A stretch of DNA of 64,000 bases from an uncultured Sphingomonadaceae bacterium (lineage in GTDB: Bacteria > Pseudomonadota > Alphaproteobacteria > Sphingomonadales > Sphingomonadaceae), in the NCBI GenBank assembly GCA_947497315.1, contig CANMFX010000003.1, forward strand, positions 372,001 through 436,000, read 5' to 3'. Under the pieces are notes generated by a model. It did no database searches and was not told the DNA's origin. It worked only from the letters and a program-made list of their open reading frames with translations. The position numbers and the translations under genes are program-made. This document shows, in pieces, positions 18,826-27,240 of this stretch. Numbering within the stretch: the stretch's first letter is position 1; each line of letters begins with the position of its first letter.

Positions 18826-19928
18826 TGTTTGGGCGTATCTTTTTACCGCTCTTGTTGTTGGTCATCGTCGGCGCATGCAGTCCGCGATCGGAGAATAGTG
18901 ACATGCCAGTCAAACCTGTACCGACATTATCCGGTGAGCCAGCCATTGTGATCGCGCATCGCGGCGCTAGCGGTAACGTAGTGGAACATACGTTGGAGGC
19001 CTATCAACGTGGGATTGATTACGGCGCTGATTTTATCGAACCCGATTTGGTTCTGACAAAAGACGGTGTGCTGGTTGCCAGGCATGAGAATGAGATTAGC
19101 GGAACGACAAACGTGGCTGACAAGCCAGAATTTGCCGACCGTAAAACCACGAAGTCCATTGATGGACGGGACTATACGGGTTGGTTCACCGAGGATTTTA
19201 CGCTCGCAGAGCTGAAGACCTTGCGTGCAAAGGAGCGGCTGCCGGATGTGCGGCCTGAAAACATGAAATATGATGGCCAGTTTGAAATTCCGACTTTTGA
19301 ACAAGTGCTAAAGCTGCTCAAAGCACATGAGGCGAAAACAGGCGAGCGGATTGGCGTTTATCCTGAAACCAAACATCCGTCATATTTCAGTTCCATTGGC
19401 TTGGCGCATGAGGAACCGATGCTCGCATTGCTCGAACAATATGGCTTTGCTGATGCTGAAGATCCCGTATTCATTCAGTCTTTCGAGGTTGGCAACTTGC
19501 GAGCGCTCAATGCAAAGACCGACATTCGTCTGGTTCAGTTGGTCGCCGATCAGGGTGGCCCTTTTGATCTACCGGGCATTCGTTACGCAGATATGGTGAC
19601 GAGCAATGGCCTGGCGGAAATAGCCGAATATGCCGATGGAATAGGGCCGTCCAAAAACCTCGTGATTCCGCGCCACACATCGGAGCGTCTTGGAAATCCG
19701 ACGAGCCTTGTTTCCGACGCCCACAAAGCAGGGCTTGTGGTGCATCCGTGGACGTTCCGCATCGAAAATATATTTCTGCCCACCGAGTTTCAAGGTGGCG
19801 ATACTGCATCCGCCAACGGCGATATCAAGGCGGAAATAAATACCTTTCTTGCGACGGGCATTGATGGATTGTTCAGTGATAATCCGAGAGAGGCATCTCA
19901 GGCCGCTGATCAGCTGTTTGCGGAATAA
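18825..19928 (+). CDS. glpQ: Glycerophosphodiester phosphodiesterase, lipoprotein (GlpQ type)
   Basis: A 367-residue enzyme that hydrolyses glycerophosphodiesters, the deacylation products of phospholipids, to glycerol-3-phosphate and an alcohol. It has a lipobox GAC at Cys18 after a hydrophobic signal, so it is anchored in the envelope. The TIM-barrel active-site residues are all present: IAHRGASG, then EHTLEAY, FIEPDLVLTKDGVLVARHE, and IDGLFSDNP near the end. The overall sequence, including the DFTLAELKTLRAKER region, follows E. coli GlpQ rather than UgpQ. The start overlaps the previous stop. The last 19 bases overlap the 3' end of the opposing efflux gene. Confidence 0.9.
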   Translation: MFGRIFLPLLLLVIVGACSPRSENSDMPVKPVPTLSGEPAIVIAHRGASGNVVEHTLEAYQRGIDYGADFIEPDLVLTKDGVLVARHENEISGTTNVADKPEFADRKTTKSIDGRDYTGWFTEDFTLAELKTLRAKERLPDVRPENMKYDGQFEIPTFEQVLKLLKAHEAKTGERIGVYPETKHPSYFSSIGLAHEEPMLALLEQYGFADAEDPVFIQSFEVGNLRALNAKTDIRLVQLVADQGGPFDLPGIRYADMVTSNGLAEIAEYADGIGPSKNLVIPRHTSERLGNPTSLVSDAHKAGLVVHPWTFRIENIFLPTEFQGGDTASANGDIKAEINTFLATGIDGLFSDNPREASQAADQLFAE

Positions 19929-21136
19929 TGACGCCGAACAGTGACCGCATAGATGATTACCGACACCGCCATTAAAACGGTTCCAACGATGAAAGGAGCG
20001 CCAGGGAAGTAAAATCCCTGTTTGTCTGCATAAGCGCCAAATATGCCAGTCATCATTACTGGGCCGAAAATTGACGTGAGGCTGATCATGCTTGCTATCG
20101 CACCCTGTAATTCGCCCTGTGCATCCTCCTCTATACGCGTGCTCATCATCTGTTGCATGGCCGGAAAGGCGAAGCCGCTAGCGGCGCCAATAACGATACC
20201 AAGATAGACGTACCCGCTGGAAGGGGCGAAGGCGAAGCAGAGATAGGCGGGCATCCCGAACATCAGGCTGATTAAGGCCGTCCGTCTCTCCCCGAAGCGC
20301 AATATCACGGGACCGGTTAAAACACCTTGGACAAGGGCCAATAATATTCCGAACAGCGCTACGCTGAACCCTATCTCCAATTTGCTCCAGTCGAATCGTT
20401 CGATCAGCCAGTAAGCCCATACTGCAATCTGGGCCTGGGCAGCCAGTTGGAGTACGAATATCGTGGATAAAAAACCGATTACCAACGGTGTTTTGGACAT
20501 TTGCATGACGCTACCCAACGGATTGGCGCGCGTAATAGAGAAGCTTCTGCGCTTCTCCGGAGGCAGCGTTTCTTTGAGAATCATGATGCCAACGGCCGTA
20601 CCAACAAGCGCTAATATCGACGCAGCAATAAACGGCAAGCGGTCTCCATATTCGCCTAATATTCCGCCAAGGCCCGGCCCGATGACGAAGCCAAAAGCGC
20701 CTGCGCCGCCCAATATTCCGAAAAACTTTCCGCGTTCTGCCGGCTTTGCAACATCCGCCACACAGCTGTTCGCTGCGGCCCAGCTCGCACCCATGATACC
20801 GGAAATGATCCGGCCGATGAATAGCCAGACCAGATCAGGGGCCCAGGCCATGATCGCGTAGTCGAGTCCCAGCAGAAACAATGTCGTCAGCAGTACGGGC
20901 CGCCGGCCGAAACGGTCGCTCAAGCCACCGATCACCGGAGCAAACAGGAATTGCATCATTGCGTAAGCAAAGAGCAACCAACCACCAATTTCTGCAGCGC
21001 GGTCAATGGAGGCACCGGTTAGATTGGTGATCAGCGAAGGCATGACCGGAAGTATCAAGCCGATTCCCATCATGTCGATAAACACAATGAACGCGACGAA
21101 CAGCAATATGGACTGCGGCTTTCGGGCCGATGTCAT
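19910..21136 (-). CDS. TCR/Tet family MFS efflux transporter
   Basis: A 408-residue major facilitator with 12 predicted helices, of the drug:H+ antiporter group that includes TetA. Markers are FIDMMGIGLILPVMPSLI in helix 1, the loop 2-3 motif GGLSDRFGRRPVLL, and GAGAFGFVIGPGLGGILGEYG (motif C of exporters) in helix 5. Chromosomal members of this group often pump compounds other than tetracycline. The ATG at 21136 follows TTGGAA; a TTG at 21148 is possible. It is convergent with glpQ, the stops overlapping, and divergent from panB. No TetR-type regulator is adjacent. Confidence 0.85.
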   Translation of the reverse strand: MTSARKPQSILLFVAFIVFIDMMGIGLILPVMPSLITNLTGASIDRAAEIGGWLLFAYAMMQFLFAPVIGGLSDRFGRRPVLLTTLFLLGLDYAIMAWAPDLVWLFIGRIISGIMGASWAAANSCVADVAKPAERGKFFGILGGAGAFGFVIGPGLGGILGEYGDRLPFIAASILALVGTAVGIMILKETLPPEKRRSFSITRANPLGSVMQMSKTPLVIGFLSTIFVLQLAAQAQIAVWAYWLIERFDWSKLEIGFSVALFGILLALVQGVLTGPVILRFGERRTALISLMFGMPAYLCFAFAPSSGYVYLGIVIGAASGFAFPAMQQMMSTRIEEDAQGELQGAIASMISLTSIFGPVMMTGIFGAYADKQGFYFPGAPFIVGTVLMAVSVIIYAVTVRRHYSANS

Positions 21137-21259
21137 AGGGAATTCCAATAGTTTGGAGATGGAATGTAAAGGTGAGTCGTGAGAGACCTATTTGATGCCG
21201 CATTTTCCGAATAAACGCAACGCTGGCCTTATTGCATTGTGGGAGTTATGTAATCTGTC

Positions 21260-22132
21260 ATGTCTACAACATTCACACTCGACACTTCGACCAGCCGTGC
21301 CAATCCGACTCCTAAGCCGTTGAAACGGTTGACGGTTCCCGCCGTTCAACGCCGAAAGTTTGAGGGCAAAACGGAAGAGCCTTTGGTCATGTTGACCGCC
21401 TATACCGCCCGTACAGCCCAATTGCTCGATGCGCACTGCGACATGCTGCTTGTGGGGGATTCGCTCGGCCAGGTGATTTACGGTTTGCCGTCCACTTTAC
21501 CGGTTACCCTTGATATGATGTGTAATCATGGCGCTGCAGTTGTGCGAGGGAGCTATCACAGTCTCGTTGTCGTCGATATGCCGTTCGGTTCTTATGAAAA
21601 ATCACCGGAACAGGCGTTTGAATCAGCCAGCAGGATCATGGCGGAAACCGGATGCGCAGCAGTAAAACTGGAGGGTGGCCAATCGATGGCTTCCACTATC
21701 TCTTTCCTGTCGCAGCGCGGCATTCCGGTTATGGCGCATATTGGTTTGACACCGCAGGCGGTAAACGCACTGGGCGGTTATGCTGCAAGAGGCCGCACTC
21801 AGGAAGAGCATGAAAAGATCCTCGCAGATGCCACCGCAGTGGCCGATGCCGGTGCCTTTGCGATGGTCGCTGAAGGCGTGCTGGAGCCGATTGCCATTTC
21901 AGTGACCAAAAGCGTCGATGTACCGGTGATCGGCATAGGGGCTTCTGCCCAATGTGATGGTCAGGTGCTGGTGACAGAAGACATGTTGGGGATGTTCGAA
22001 CGCACCGCGCGTTTTGTGAAACGCTATCACAATATTTCGGAAAATATCGAACAGGCTGCAGAAAGCTATGCAGAGGAAGTTCGAAACCGCAGTTTTCCAG
22101 GCCCTGATCAACTTTATCAACCGAAAAAATAG
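21260..22132 (+). CDS. panB: 3-methyl-2-oxobutanoate hydroxymethyltransferase
   Basis: First enzyme of the pantothenate branch, adding a hydroxymethyl group from methylene-tetrahydrofolate to alpha-ketoisovalerate to give ketopantoate. The 290-residue protein shows the panB signatures [44 protein letters not shown] (Mg2+-binding Asp), [20 protein letters not shown] and [22 protein letters not shown]. About 20 extra N-terminal residues precede the barrel, as in other sphingomonads. No panC follows; coaD, the later enzyme of CoA synthesis, is 19 kb away. Confidence 0.96.
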   Translation: MSTTFTLDTSTSRANPTPKPLKRLTVPAVQRRKFEGKTEEPLVMLTAYTARTAQLLDAHCDMLLVGDSLGQVIYGLPSTLPVTLDMMCNHGAAVVRGSYHSLVVVDMPFGSYEKSPEQAFESASRIMAETGCAAVKLEGGQSMASTISFLSQRGIPVMAHIGLTPQAVNALGGYAARGRTQEEHEKILADATAVADAGAFAMVAEGVLEPIAISVTKSVDVPVIGIGASAQCDGQVLVTEDMLGMFERTARFVKRYHNISENIEQAAESYAEEVRNRSFPGPDQLYQPKK

Positions 22133-22286
22133 TATGAAACCCGTGTTTTAACAACCAATTGTTCAGCATTCGGAAATGGACGATATATTTGGACTTTTCA
22201 TGAGCCATCGCTAAAGGACTAGCGATGAATTTTTGGGAGGTACATAGTTGCTTCCTGCTAAAGAATAGAGATTGAAGGAGGCCAGG

Positions 22287-23063
22287 TTGGCCAAAGACGA
22301 CAAAGATATCCCGGAAGAACAACCAGACCGTCAAGAACAGGTGTTCATGCGTGAGGTGGATGATGCTGTTCGTGAGGACGATCTGAAAAATTTCGGGCGC
22401 CGTTATGGCATCGGAATTGGTGTGGCTGTTGTCGTCGGCTTGGCCTCGCTGGCCGGCTGGATATTCTATAATAATAGTCTGGAAGAGGAATCTGGGGTGC
22501 GCAGCGAGGAATATGTTGCTGCTATCGATAGCGTGAAGCGGAATAACCTTGATGGTGCGGCAACGGCCCTGGAATCGCTGGAAGAGGCGAATCAGGAAGG
22601 ATATAAAGCCGCAGCTAAACTGATGCAGGCGAACATTGCTCTGGAGAAACAGGACTCGAAAGCTGCCATCGCCGGGTATCAGGCGATTGTGGCTGATTCA
22701 GAGTTACCACAACCATTTCGTGATCTTGCGCTCATCCGTCAGACGACAGCTGAATTTGACACGCTGGAGCCGCAGGCAGTGATCGACCGGCTGAAACCGC
22801 TCGCGGTGCCAGGCAATCCATGGTTTGGCAGTGCGGGTGAAATGGTTGCGTTGTCTTATTTGAATTTGGAAAAAACAGATCTGGCGGGACCGTTATTTGC
22901 GCAGCTTGCAAAGGATGACAATGTTCCACCAACGATCCGGTCACGTGCTTTGCAGATGGCTGGAGTACAAGGAATAGATGCGGTTGAACTGGACACCGAT
23001 GGAGAAATTAATCCCGCCGCCGAAACAGCAGAACCGGCAGCGAGTGAGGGAGAGACAGAGTAA
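22287..23063 (+). CDS. YfgM-like TPR protein with one membrane helix
   Basis: A 258-residue protein with a short cytoplasmic N-terminus, one transmembrane helix (YGIGIGVAVVVGLASLAGWIF) and a periplasmic TPR-like domain, the layout of YfgM, which binds the SecYEG translocon and periplasmic chaperones. It lies directly before bamB and der exactly as yfgM does in E. coli. The TTG at 22287 is chosen because GAAGGAGG lies five bases before it. Its stop overlaps the bamB start (TAATG). The tail is acidic and alanine-rich. Confidence 0.85.
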   Translation: MAKDDKDIPEEQPDRQEQVFMREVDDAVREDDLKNFGRRYGIGIGVAVVVGLASLAGWIFYNNSLEEESGVRSEEYVAAIDSVKRNNLDGAATALESLEEANQEGYKAAAKLMQANIALEKQDSKAAIAGYQAIVADSELPQPFRDLALIRQTTAEFDTLEPQAVIDRLKPLAVPGNPWFGSAGEMVALSYLNLEKTDLAGPLFAQLAKDDNVPPTIRSRALQMAGVQGIDAVELDTDGEINPAAETAEPAASEGETE

Positions 23064-24409
23064 TGATTTCGGTTAAAAATAAACATATCTCCAAGTTTTG
23101 TGCGGGACTGTTAGCTGTTTCCTTGTTGTCCGGTTGCGCCGTTTTGGGTGGTGGAGACGACAAGAAAAAAGATACACCGACTTTGGGCAAACGGACCAAT
23201 ATCCTGACCGGCGAAAGTGGCGCGGAAGTAGATCCCGCCTTGGCCGGTATCTCTGTTATCGTGCCGGCACCTCGCGCAAATACGGATTGGGCCCAGTCTG
23301 GCGGAAATGCAGGGAAATCGGTTGGACATATTGCGTTGGGCTCTGCTTCAACGCGCGTCTGGACCGCCGATGTAAGTGGAACAAACAAGAGGGAGCGTCT
23401 GGCTGCTGCTCCGGTGGTGTCGGGTGGGCGTCTGTTTGTCGTTGATACCCAGGCCATGGTGCATGCATTTGATGCCAAAACCGGAGCAAAAGTCTGGTCG
23501 ACGCAGATCGAAGTGCAAAGCGATGGCAAGCCTTCTCGCTTTGGCGGAGGTGCCAGCGCTGCGGGGACAATGGTTTATGCCACCAATGGCGTCGGTGATG
23601 TCGTCGCTCTTAATGCAGCAGATGGTAGTCAGGTCTGGAAAGTCCGGCCAGCGGGCCCGCTACGCGGAGCACCGACGATCTCCAATGGCAATGTCTATGT
23701 CATGACTCAGGATAACCAGATTTATGCACTGAGTCAGGCTGATGGTGCGGTGCAATGGAATGAGGCTGGGACGGTTGGTCTGGCCGGTATCTTTGGTGTT
23801 GCTGCACCCGCAGCGGCGCAGGGCACTGTCATTGCCGGTTATTCATCCGGTGAGTTAACAGCCTATCGTTATGAAAATGGACGTAATCTGTGGAATGATG
23901 CTTTGGCGCGGACCAGCATTTCAACATCTGTTGCTACCCTGTCGGACATTGATGCCGATCCCGTCATTGATCGCGGGCGTGTTTTCGCATTGGGGCAGGG
24001 AGGCCGGATGGCGGCTTACGAACTGGTCACGGGACAGCGTATCTGGGAGCTGAACATCGCTGGCATCGCAACTCCTGTGGTTTCCGGAGAATGGGTATTT
24101 GTGCTGACCGATGATGCGAAGCTTTTGTGCATCGCCCGGCCGACCGGAAAAGTACGGTGGATCAGTCAATTGGCGGCCTACCGCAACGAAGAAAAGAAGA
24201 AAAATCCGATCAACTGGAATGGCCCGGTATTGGCTGGCAATCGCCTGATTGTCGCAAGCACCGAAGGCGATCTGGTTTCTGTCTCGCTGGAAGAAGGCAG
24301 CAGCGCGGCCTTGTTTGATCTGAAGCAAGGCGTATCCCTGCCTCCAATCGTAGCGGACGGAATGCTCTACATATTAGACAATAGCGGCCGCATTTCGGCG
24401 TTCCGTTAG
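23063..24409 (+). CDS. bamB: Outer membrane protein assembly factor BamB
   Basis: Lipoprotein of the beta-barrel assembly machine; it stabilises BamA and feeds unfolded outer-membrane proteins. The 448-residue product has a lipoprotein signal with LLSGC (Cys25) and eight PQQ-type WD-like blades, seen as repeated patterns such as DAKTGAKVWSTQ, NAADGSQVWKV, SQADGAVQWNE and RPTGKVRWISQ. A second short blade series ends with GRISAFR. Overlap with the YfgM-like gene and der 30 bases downstream make this the conserved yfgM-bamB-der operon. Confidence 0.93.
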   Translation: MISVKNKHISKFCAGLLAVSLLSGCAVLGGGDDKKKDTPTLGKRTNILTGESGAEVDPALAGISVIVPAPRANTDWAQSGGNAGKSVGHIALGSASTRVWTADVSGTNKRERLAAAPVVSGGRLFVVDTQAMVHAFDAKTGAKVWSTQIEVQSDGKPSRFGGGASAAGTMVYATNGVGDVVALNAADGSQVWKVRPAGPLRGAPTISNGNVYVMTQDNQIYALSQADGAVQWNEAGTVGLAGIFGVAAPAAAQGTVIAGYSSGELTAYRYENGRNLWNDALARTSISTSVATLSDIDADPVIDRGRVFALGQGGRMAAYELVTGQRIWELNIAGIATPVVSGEWVFVLTDDAKLLCIARPTGKVRWISQLAAYRNEEKKKNPINWNGPVLAGNRLIVASTEGDLVSVSLEEGSSAALFDLKQGVSLPPIVADGMLYILDNSGRISAFR

Positions 24410-24439
24410 AGTCATCAAACAAGGAACGGGAACAGCCAC

Positions 24440-25831
24440 ATGCTGCCCAATATTGCAATTATCGGGCGGCCAAACGTGGGCAAGTCCACGCTGTTCAACC
24501 GGCTTGTTGGCAAGAAGTTGGCGCTTGTCGATGATCGCCCTGGGGTAACTCGCGACCGGCGTGAGGGTGTAGCCAATCTGTTGGGGTTAGAGTTCAACAT
24601 TATCGACACTGCCGGTTATGAAGATGAAGATGCAAAGAGCCTTCCCGGGCGGATGCGGCATCAGACGGAACTGGCAGTTTCCGGGGCCGAACTGGCTTTG
24701 TTTGTTATTGATGGCCGCGCTGGTTTGACGCCACTCGACGAAGAGATTGCGCGCTGGTTGCGGGGATCCAAAACACCAGTCGTGTTGTTGGTCAACAAGG
24801 CAGAAGGCAAGGCTGCAGAATCCGGAATATTGGAAAGCTATGCTCTCGGATTCGGTGATCCGATTGCGCTGAGTGCGGAGCATGGAGACGGAATTGCGGA
24901 TCTGTTTCAGGCAGTGCGTCCTTATGTCGAGGCGTTTGAGGCTGCAGCACAGGACGAACCGGTTGATGAAGCGGCTCCCCTTAAATTGGCCATTGTGGGT
25001 CGGCCCAATGCGGGTAAGTCGACATTGATCAACAAGATGCTCGATGAGGACCGGTTGATTACTGGCCCGGAAGCCGGGATTACCCGTGATAGTATCGCTG
25101 TCGAATGGGTCTGGCATGACGCTGCGCTGACCGAAGATGAAAAGCTCGATGGCATTGAACCGGAACGCAAGGTCCGGTTAATTGACACCGCTGGCATGCG
25201 CAAGCGTGCCAAGGTCAATGACAAGCTGGAAAAACTGTCGGTCGCCGATGCCAAGCGGGCGATAGATTTCGCTGAAGTCGTCGTGCTTCTGCTTGATGCG
25301 ACAAAAGGACTTGAGGCGCAGGATTTGCGTATTGCTGACCAGACTATTCAAGAGGGACGCTGTCTGGTCATTGCGATCAACAAATGGGATGTCGCAGAGG
25401 GGCCGAGCAAGCTGTTCAACGGTATTCGTGCTGCTCTCGATGACGGTCTGGCGCAGGTGCGGGACGTGCCGCTGATCGCTGTTTCGGCTTTTACCGGCAA
25501 AGGAATCGATCAGCTGATGAAAGCGGCATTCAGCAGCCGGCGAATATGGTCTCAGCGGGTTGCTACCGGCAAGCTCAACCGATGGTTTGAAGATGCGATA
25601 GAGGACAATCCGCCACCAGCACCGGGTGGTAAGCGAATCAAACTGCGTTACATTACGCAGGCCAAGACACGGCCTCCATCATTCGTGATTTTCGGAACGC
25701 GTGTGGACGACTTGCCAGAGAGCTATCGCAGATATCTCATCAATGGTATCCGCCGTGAGTTGGGCTTTGGCGGTGTGCCTGTGCGACTGATCATACGATC
25801 TCCCAAAAATCCTTATCACGACAAAGATTAA
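24440..25831 (+). CDS. der: Ribosome biogenesis GTPase Der (EngA)
   Basis: Tandem-GTPase required for 50S subunit maturation. The 463-residue protein has two G domains, each with its P-loop (GRPNVGKSTLFN and GRPNAGKSTLINK), DTAG switch II (IIDTAGYED and LIDTAGMRK), and NKxD-type base-specificity motifs (LVNKAEG and AINKWD), followed by a KH-like C-terminal domain with RPPSFVIFGTRVDDLPESYRRYL. Motifs and length are standard. Confidence 0.97.
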   Translation: MLPNIAIIGRPNVGKSTLFNRLVGKKLALVDDRPGVTRDRREGVANLLGLEFNIIDTAGYEDEDAKSLPGRMRHQTELAVSGAELALFVIDGRAGLTPLDEEIARWLRGSKTPVVLLVNKAEGKAAESGILESYALGFGDPIALSAEHGDGIADLFQAVRPYVEAFEAAAQDEPVDEAAPLKLAIVGRPNAGKSTLINKMLDEDRLITGPEAGITRDSIAVEWVWHDAALTEDEKLDGIEPERKVRLIDTAGMRKRAKVNDKLEKLSVADAKRAIDFAEVVVLLLDATKGLEAQDLRIADQTIQEGRCLVIAINKWDVAEGPSKLFNGIRAALDDGLAQVRDVPLIAVSAFTGKGIDQLMKAAFSSRRIWSQRVATGKLNRWFEDAIEDNPPPAPGGKRIKLRYITQAKTRPPSFVIFGTRVDDLPESYRRYLINGIRRELGFGGVPVRLIIRSPKNPYHDKD

Positions 25832-25922
25832 TTGCTTGGTTCATTCCATCAATTCCATCTTATGGTTAATTATTTTTCCATGTTGATAACCAAGTCTTTA
25901 CAGTTTGGGTTCTAAACTTTCG

Positions 25923-25954
25923 CCTAAGAGTATGTTTCATTTGTTTCTCTTAGG
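25923..25954 (+). promoter_or_regulatory. Stem-loop that includes the ribosome-binding site of the Hpt gene
   Basis: CCTAAGAG (25923-25930) and CTCTTAGG (25947-25954) form a perfect 8-bp stem with a 16-base AT-rich loop. The 3' arm ends in AGG, which together with the next bases (AGGGAT) is the only plausible ribosome-binding site for the TTG start at 25965. The hairpin would hide that site, suggesting translational control. Not tested by folding. Confidence 0.45.
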
Positions 25955-25964
25955 GATATGATCT

Positions 25965-26396
25965 TTGACGCAGCTTGATAGCGAACTGATTGACTGGGCG
26001 GTCTATAGCGAAACTCGATCTTCGCTGGGGCCTGATTTTGTACGCATATTGGGCTATTTCCGCGAAGATGGCACACAATCGATCGTTAAGATCGAAGATG
26101 CTCTACGTGCTAAGGACGCAACCCAAATCATCATGCCGGCGCACAAGCTAAAAGGTGAGTCGCTGCAATTTGGCGCGATCCGGTTGGCCGCTTTGGCCGA
26201 ACTCATCGAAATGACAGCGCGCAAATGCGTTGAACATCAGGAAGCACCTGATGAAATAATCGAACAGGTTGTTGGCTTGCGGCCGCTGTTTGAAGAGACA
26301 CTACCAATATTGGAACATGAAACCAGCCCGGTAGTACAGCGCCAGCCCGCAGAGGCTGGACGCCGCTCAACTGGTCTTACTAACCATCTCGGCTAA
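25965..26396 (+). CDS. Hpt domain phosphotransfer protein
   Basis: A 143-residue single-domain histidine phosphotransfer protein. The motif PAHKLKGESLQFGAIRLAALAELIE contains the phospho-accepting His60 with the HxLKGxS form typical of Hpt domains, and the surrounding four-helix pattern is complete. About 25 polar C-terminal residues follow. No histidine kinase or response regulator gene is adjacent, so its partners are encoded elsewhere. The TTG start at 25965 is favoured because no in-frame ATG exists nearby; its ribosome-binding site lies in a hairpin. Confidence 0.82.
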   Translation: MTQLDSELIDWAVYSETRSSLGPDFVRILGYFREDGTQSIVKIEDALRAKDATQIIMPAHKLKGESLQFGAIRLAALAELIEMTARKCVEHQEAPDEIIEQVVGLRPLFEETLPILEHETSPVVQRQPAEAGRRSTGLTNHLG

Positions 26397-26407
26397 GGCT
26401 GAATGGC

Positions 26408-26884
26408 TTACTCAGCCGACTCTGACTGCAACTGGACATAGTTTTCGATGCCCATGCGCTCAATCATGTCAAATTGCTTCTCCAGCGTGTCGACATGTTC
26501 TTCTTCGCTTTCAAGAATTTCAGCAAACAGATCACGCGTCACATAGTCACGTACTTTTTCGCAATATTCTATGCCATCTTTTAGCGGTGGGAGCGCTTCG
26601 TGTTCCAGCGCCAAATCGGCTTTCAGGATTTCTTCTACAGATTCACCGATTTTCAATCGTCCCAGTAACTGGAAGTTGGGCAAGCCATCGAGGAACAAAA
26701 TCCGTTCAGCCAGCTTATCGGCATGTTTCATTTCATCGATGGACTCTTCATATTCAAACTTCGCCAATTTGCTGACGCCCCAATTGTCGAGCATCTTGCT
26801 ATGCAAGAAATATTGGTTGATCGCCGTCAGTTCGTTTTTCAGCGCTTCATTCAAATAATCAATGACCTTTGCGTCACCCTTCAT
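26408..26884 (-). CDS. bfr: Bacterioferritin
   Basis: Subunit of the 24-mer haem-containing ferritin that stores iron as ferric mineral and limits Fenton chemistry. The 158-residue protein has every ligand in place: ferroxidase residues Glu18, Glu51, His54, Glu94, Glu127 and His130, and Met52 for the inter-subunit haem (ESIDEMKHAD). Length is standard. It is followed upstream on the same strand by bfd, its electron-donating partner. Confidence 0.95.
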   Translation of the reverse strand: MKGDAKVIDYLNEALKNELTAINQYFLHSKMLDNWGVSKLAKFEYEESIDEMKHADKLAERILFLDGLPNFQLLGRLKIGESVEEILKADLALEHEALPPLKDGIEYCEKVRDYVTRDLFAEILESEEEHVDTLEKQFDMIERMGIENYVQLQSESAE

Positions 26885-27003
26885 GGCGTAATCCTTTTCA
26901 ATGGGGAATTTTGTTAGCCAACGTTATACACGAGCGTAGCCCTGTAGGAAAGGGCTTGTTCCCAAGAAAAGCTAATTATTTCAATGATTTGATAAAGAGA
27001 ATG

Positions 27004-27174
27004 CTAAGCGGTCGCAACTTCGTTTTCGATAATGGTTCGCGCAAACGACAGGCATTGGCCGCATTTTGGTTTCCGTCCGAGTTCGGCATAGACCTCGCTC
27101 GGCTTCTCAGACCCGTTGCGCACCGCGGCTCGCAGGTCTTTTTCCTTTATCGCATTGCAGACACAAACAACCAT
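27004..27174 (-). CDS. bfd: Bacterioferritin-associated ferredoxin
   Basis: A 56-residue [2Fe-2S] protein that reduces ferric iron stored in bacterioferritin so that it can be released. Translation of the minus strand starts MVVCVCNAIKEKDLRAAV and continues to KPKCGQCLSFARTIIE, giving the Bfd cysteine pattern C-x-C in the N-terminus and C-x2-C about 35 residues later. GGAG lies five bases before the ATG. The gene is 119 bases upstream of bfr on the same strand. It is small and easily missed by length cut-offs. Confidence 0.92.
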   Translation of the reverse strand: MVVCVCNAIKEKDLRAAVRNGSEKPSEVYAELGRKPKCGQCLSFARTIIENEVATA

Positions 27175-27203
27175 TTGGGCTCCTTACACGACTCGTATAA
27201 GAC

Positions 27204-27213
27204 TAATGAGAAT
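27204..27213. promoter_or_regulatory. Possible iron-regulator half-site upstream of bfd
   Basis: TAATGAGAAT matches nine of ten bases of one half of the classical Fur box (TAATGATAAT) about 30 bases upstream of bfd. The other half is poor. It is offered only because bfd is usually iron-controlled; in alphaproteobacteria Irr or Fur could be responsible. Confidence 0.25.
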
Positions 27214-27240
27214 AGATCGCAATAGCAAAAACACATTTGT

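Noticed and set aside
19910-21136. Calling the MFS pump a tetracycline resistance gene
   Set aside because: It has general drug-exporter motifs only; no TetR partner, and chromosomal members of this group frequently have other substrates.
26939-26955. GCCCT/AGGGC hairpin between bfd and bfr
   Set aside because: Five base pairs, no T-run; does not support a terminator between two cotranscribed genes.
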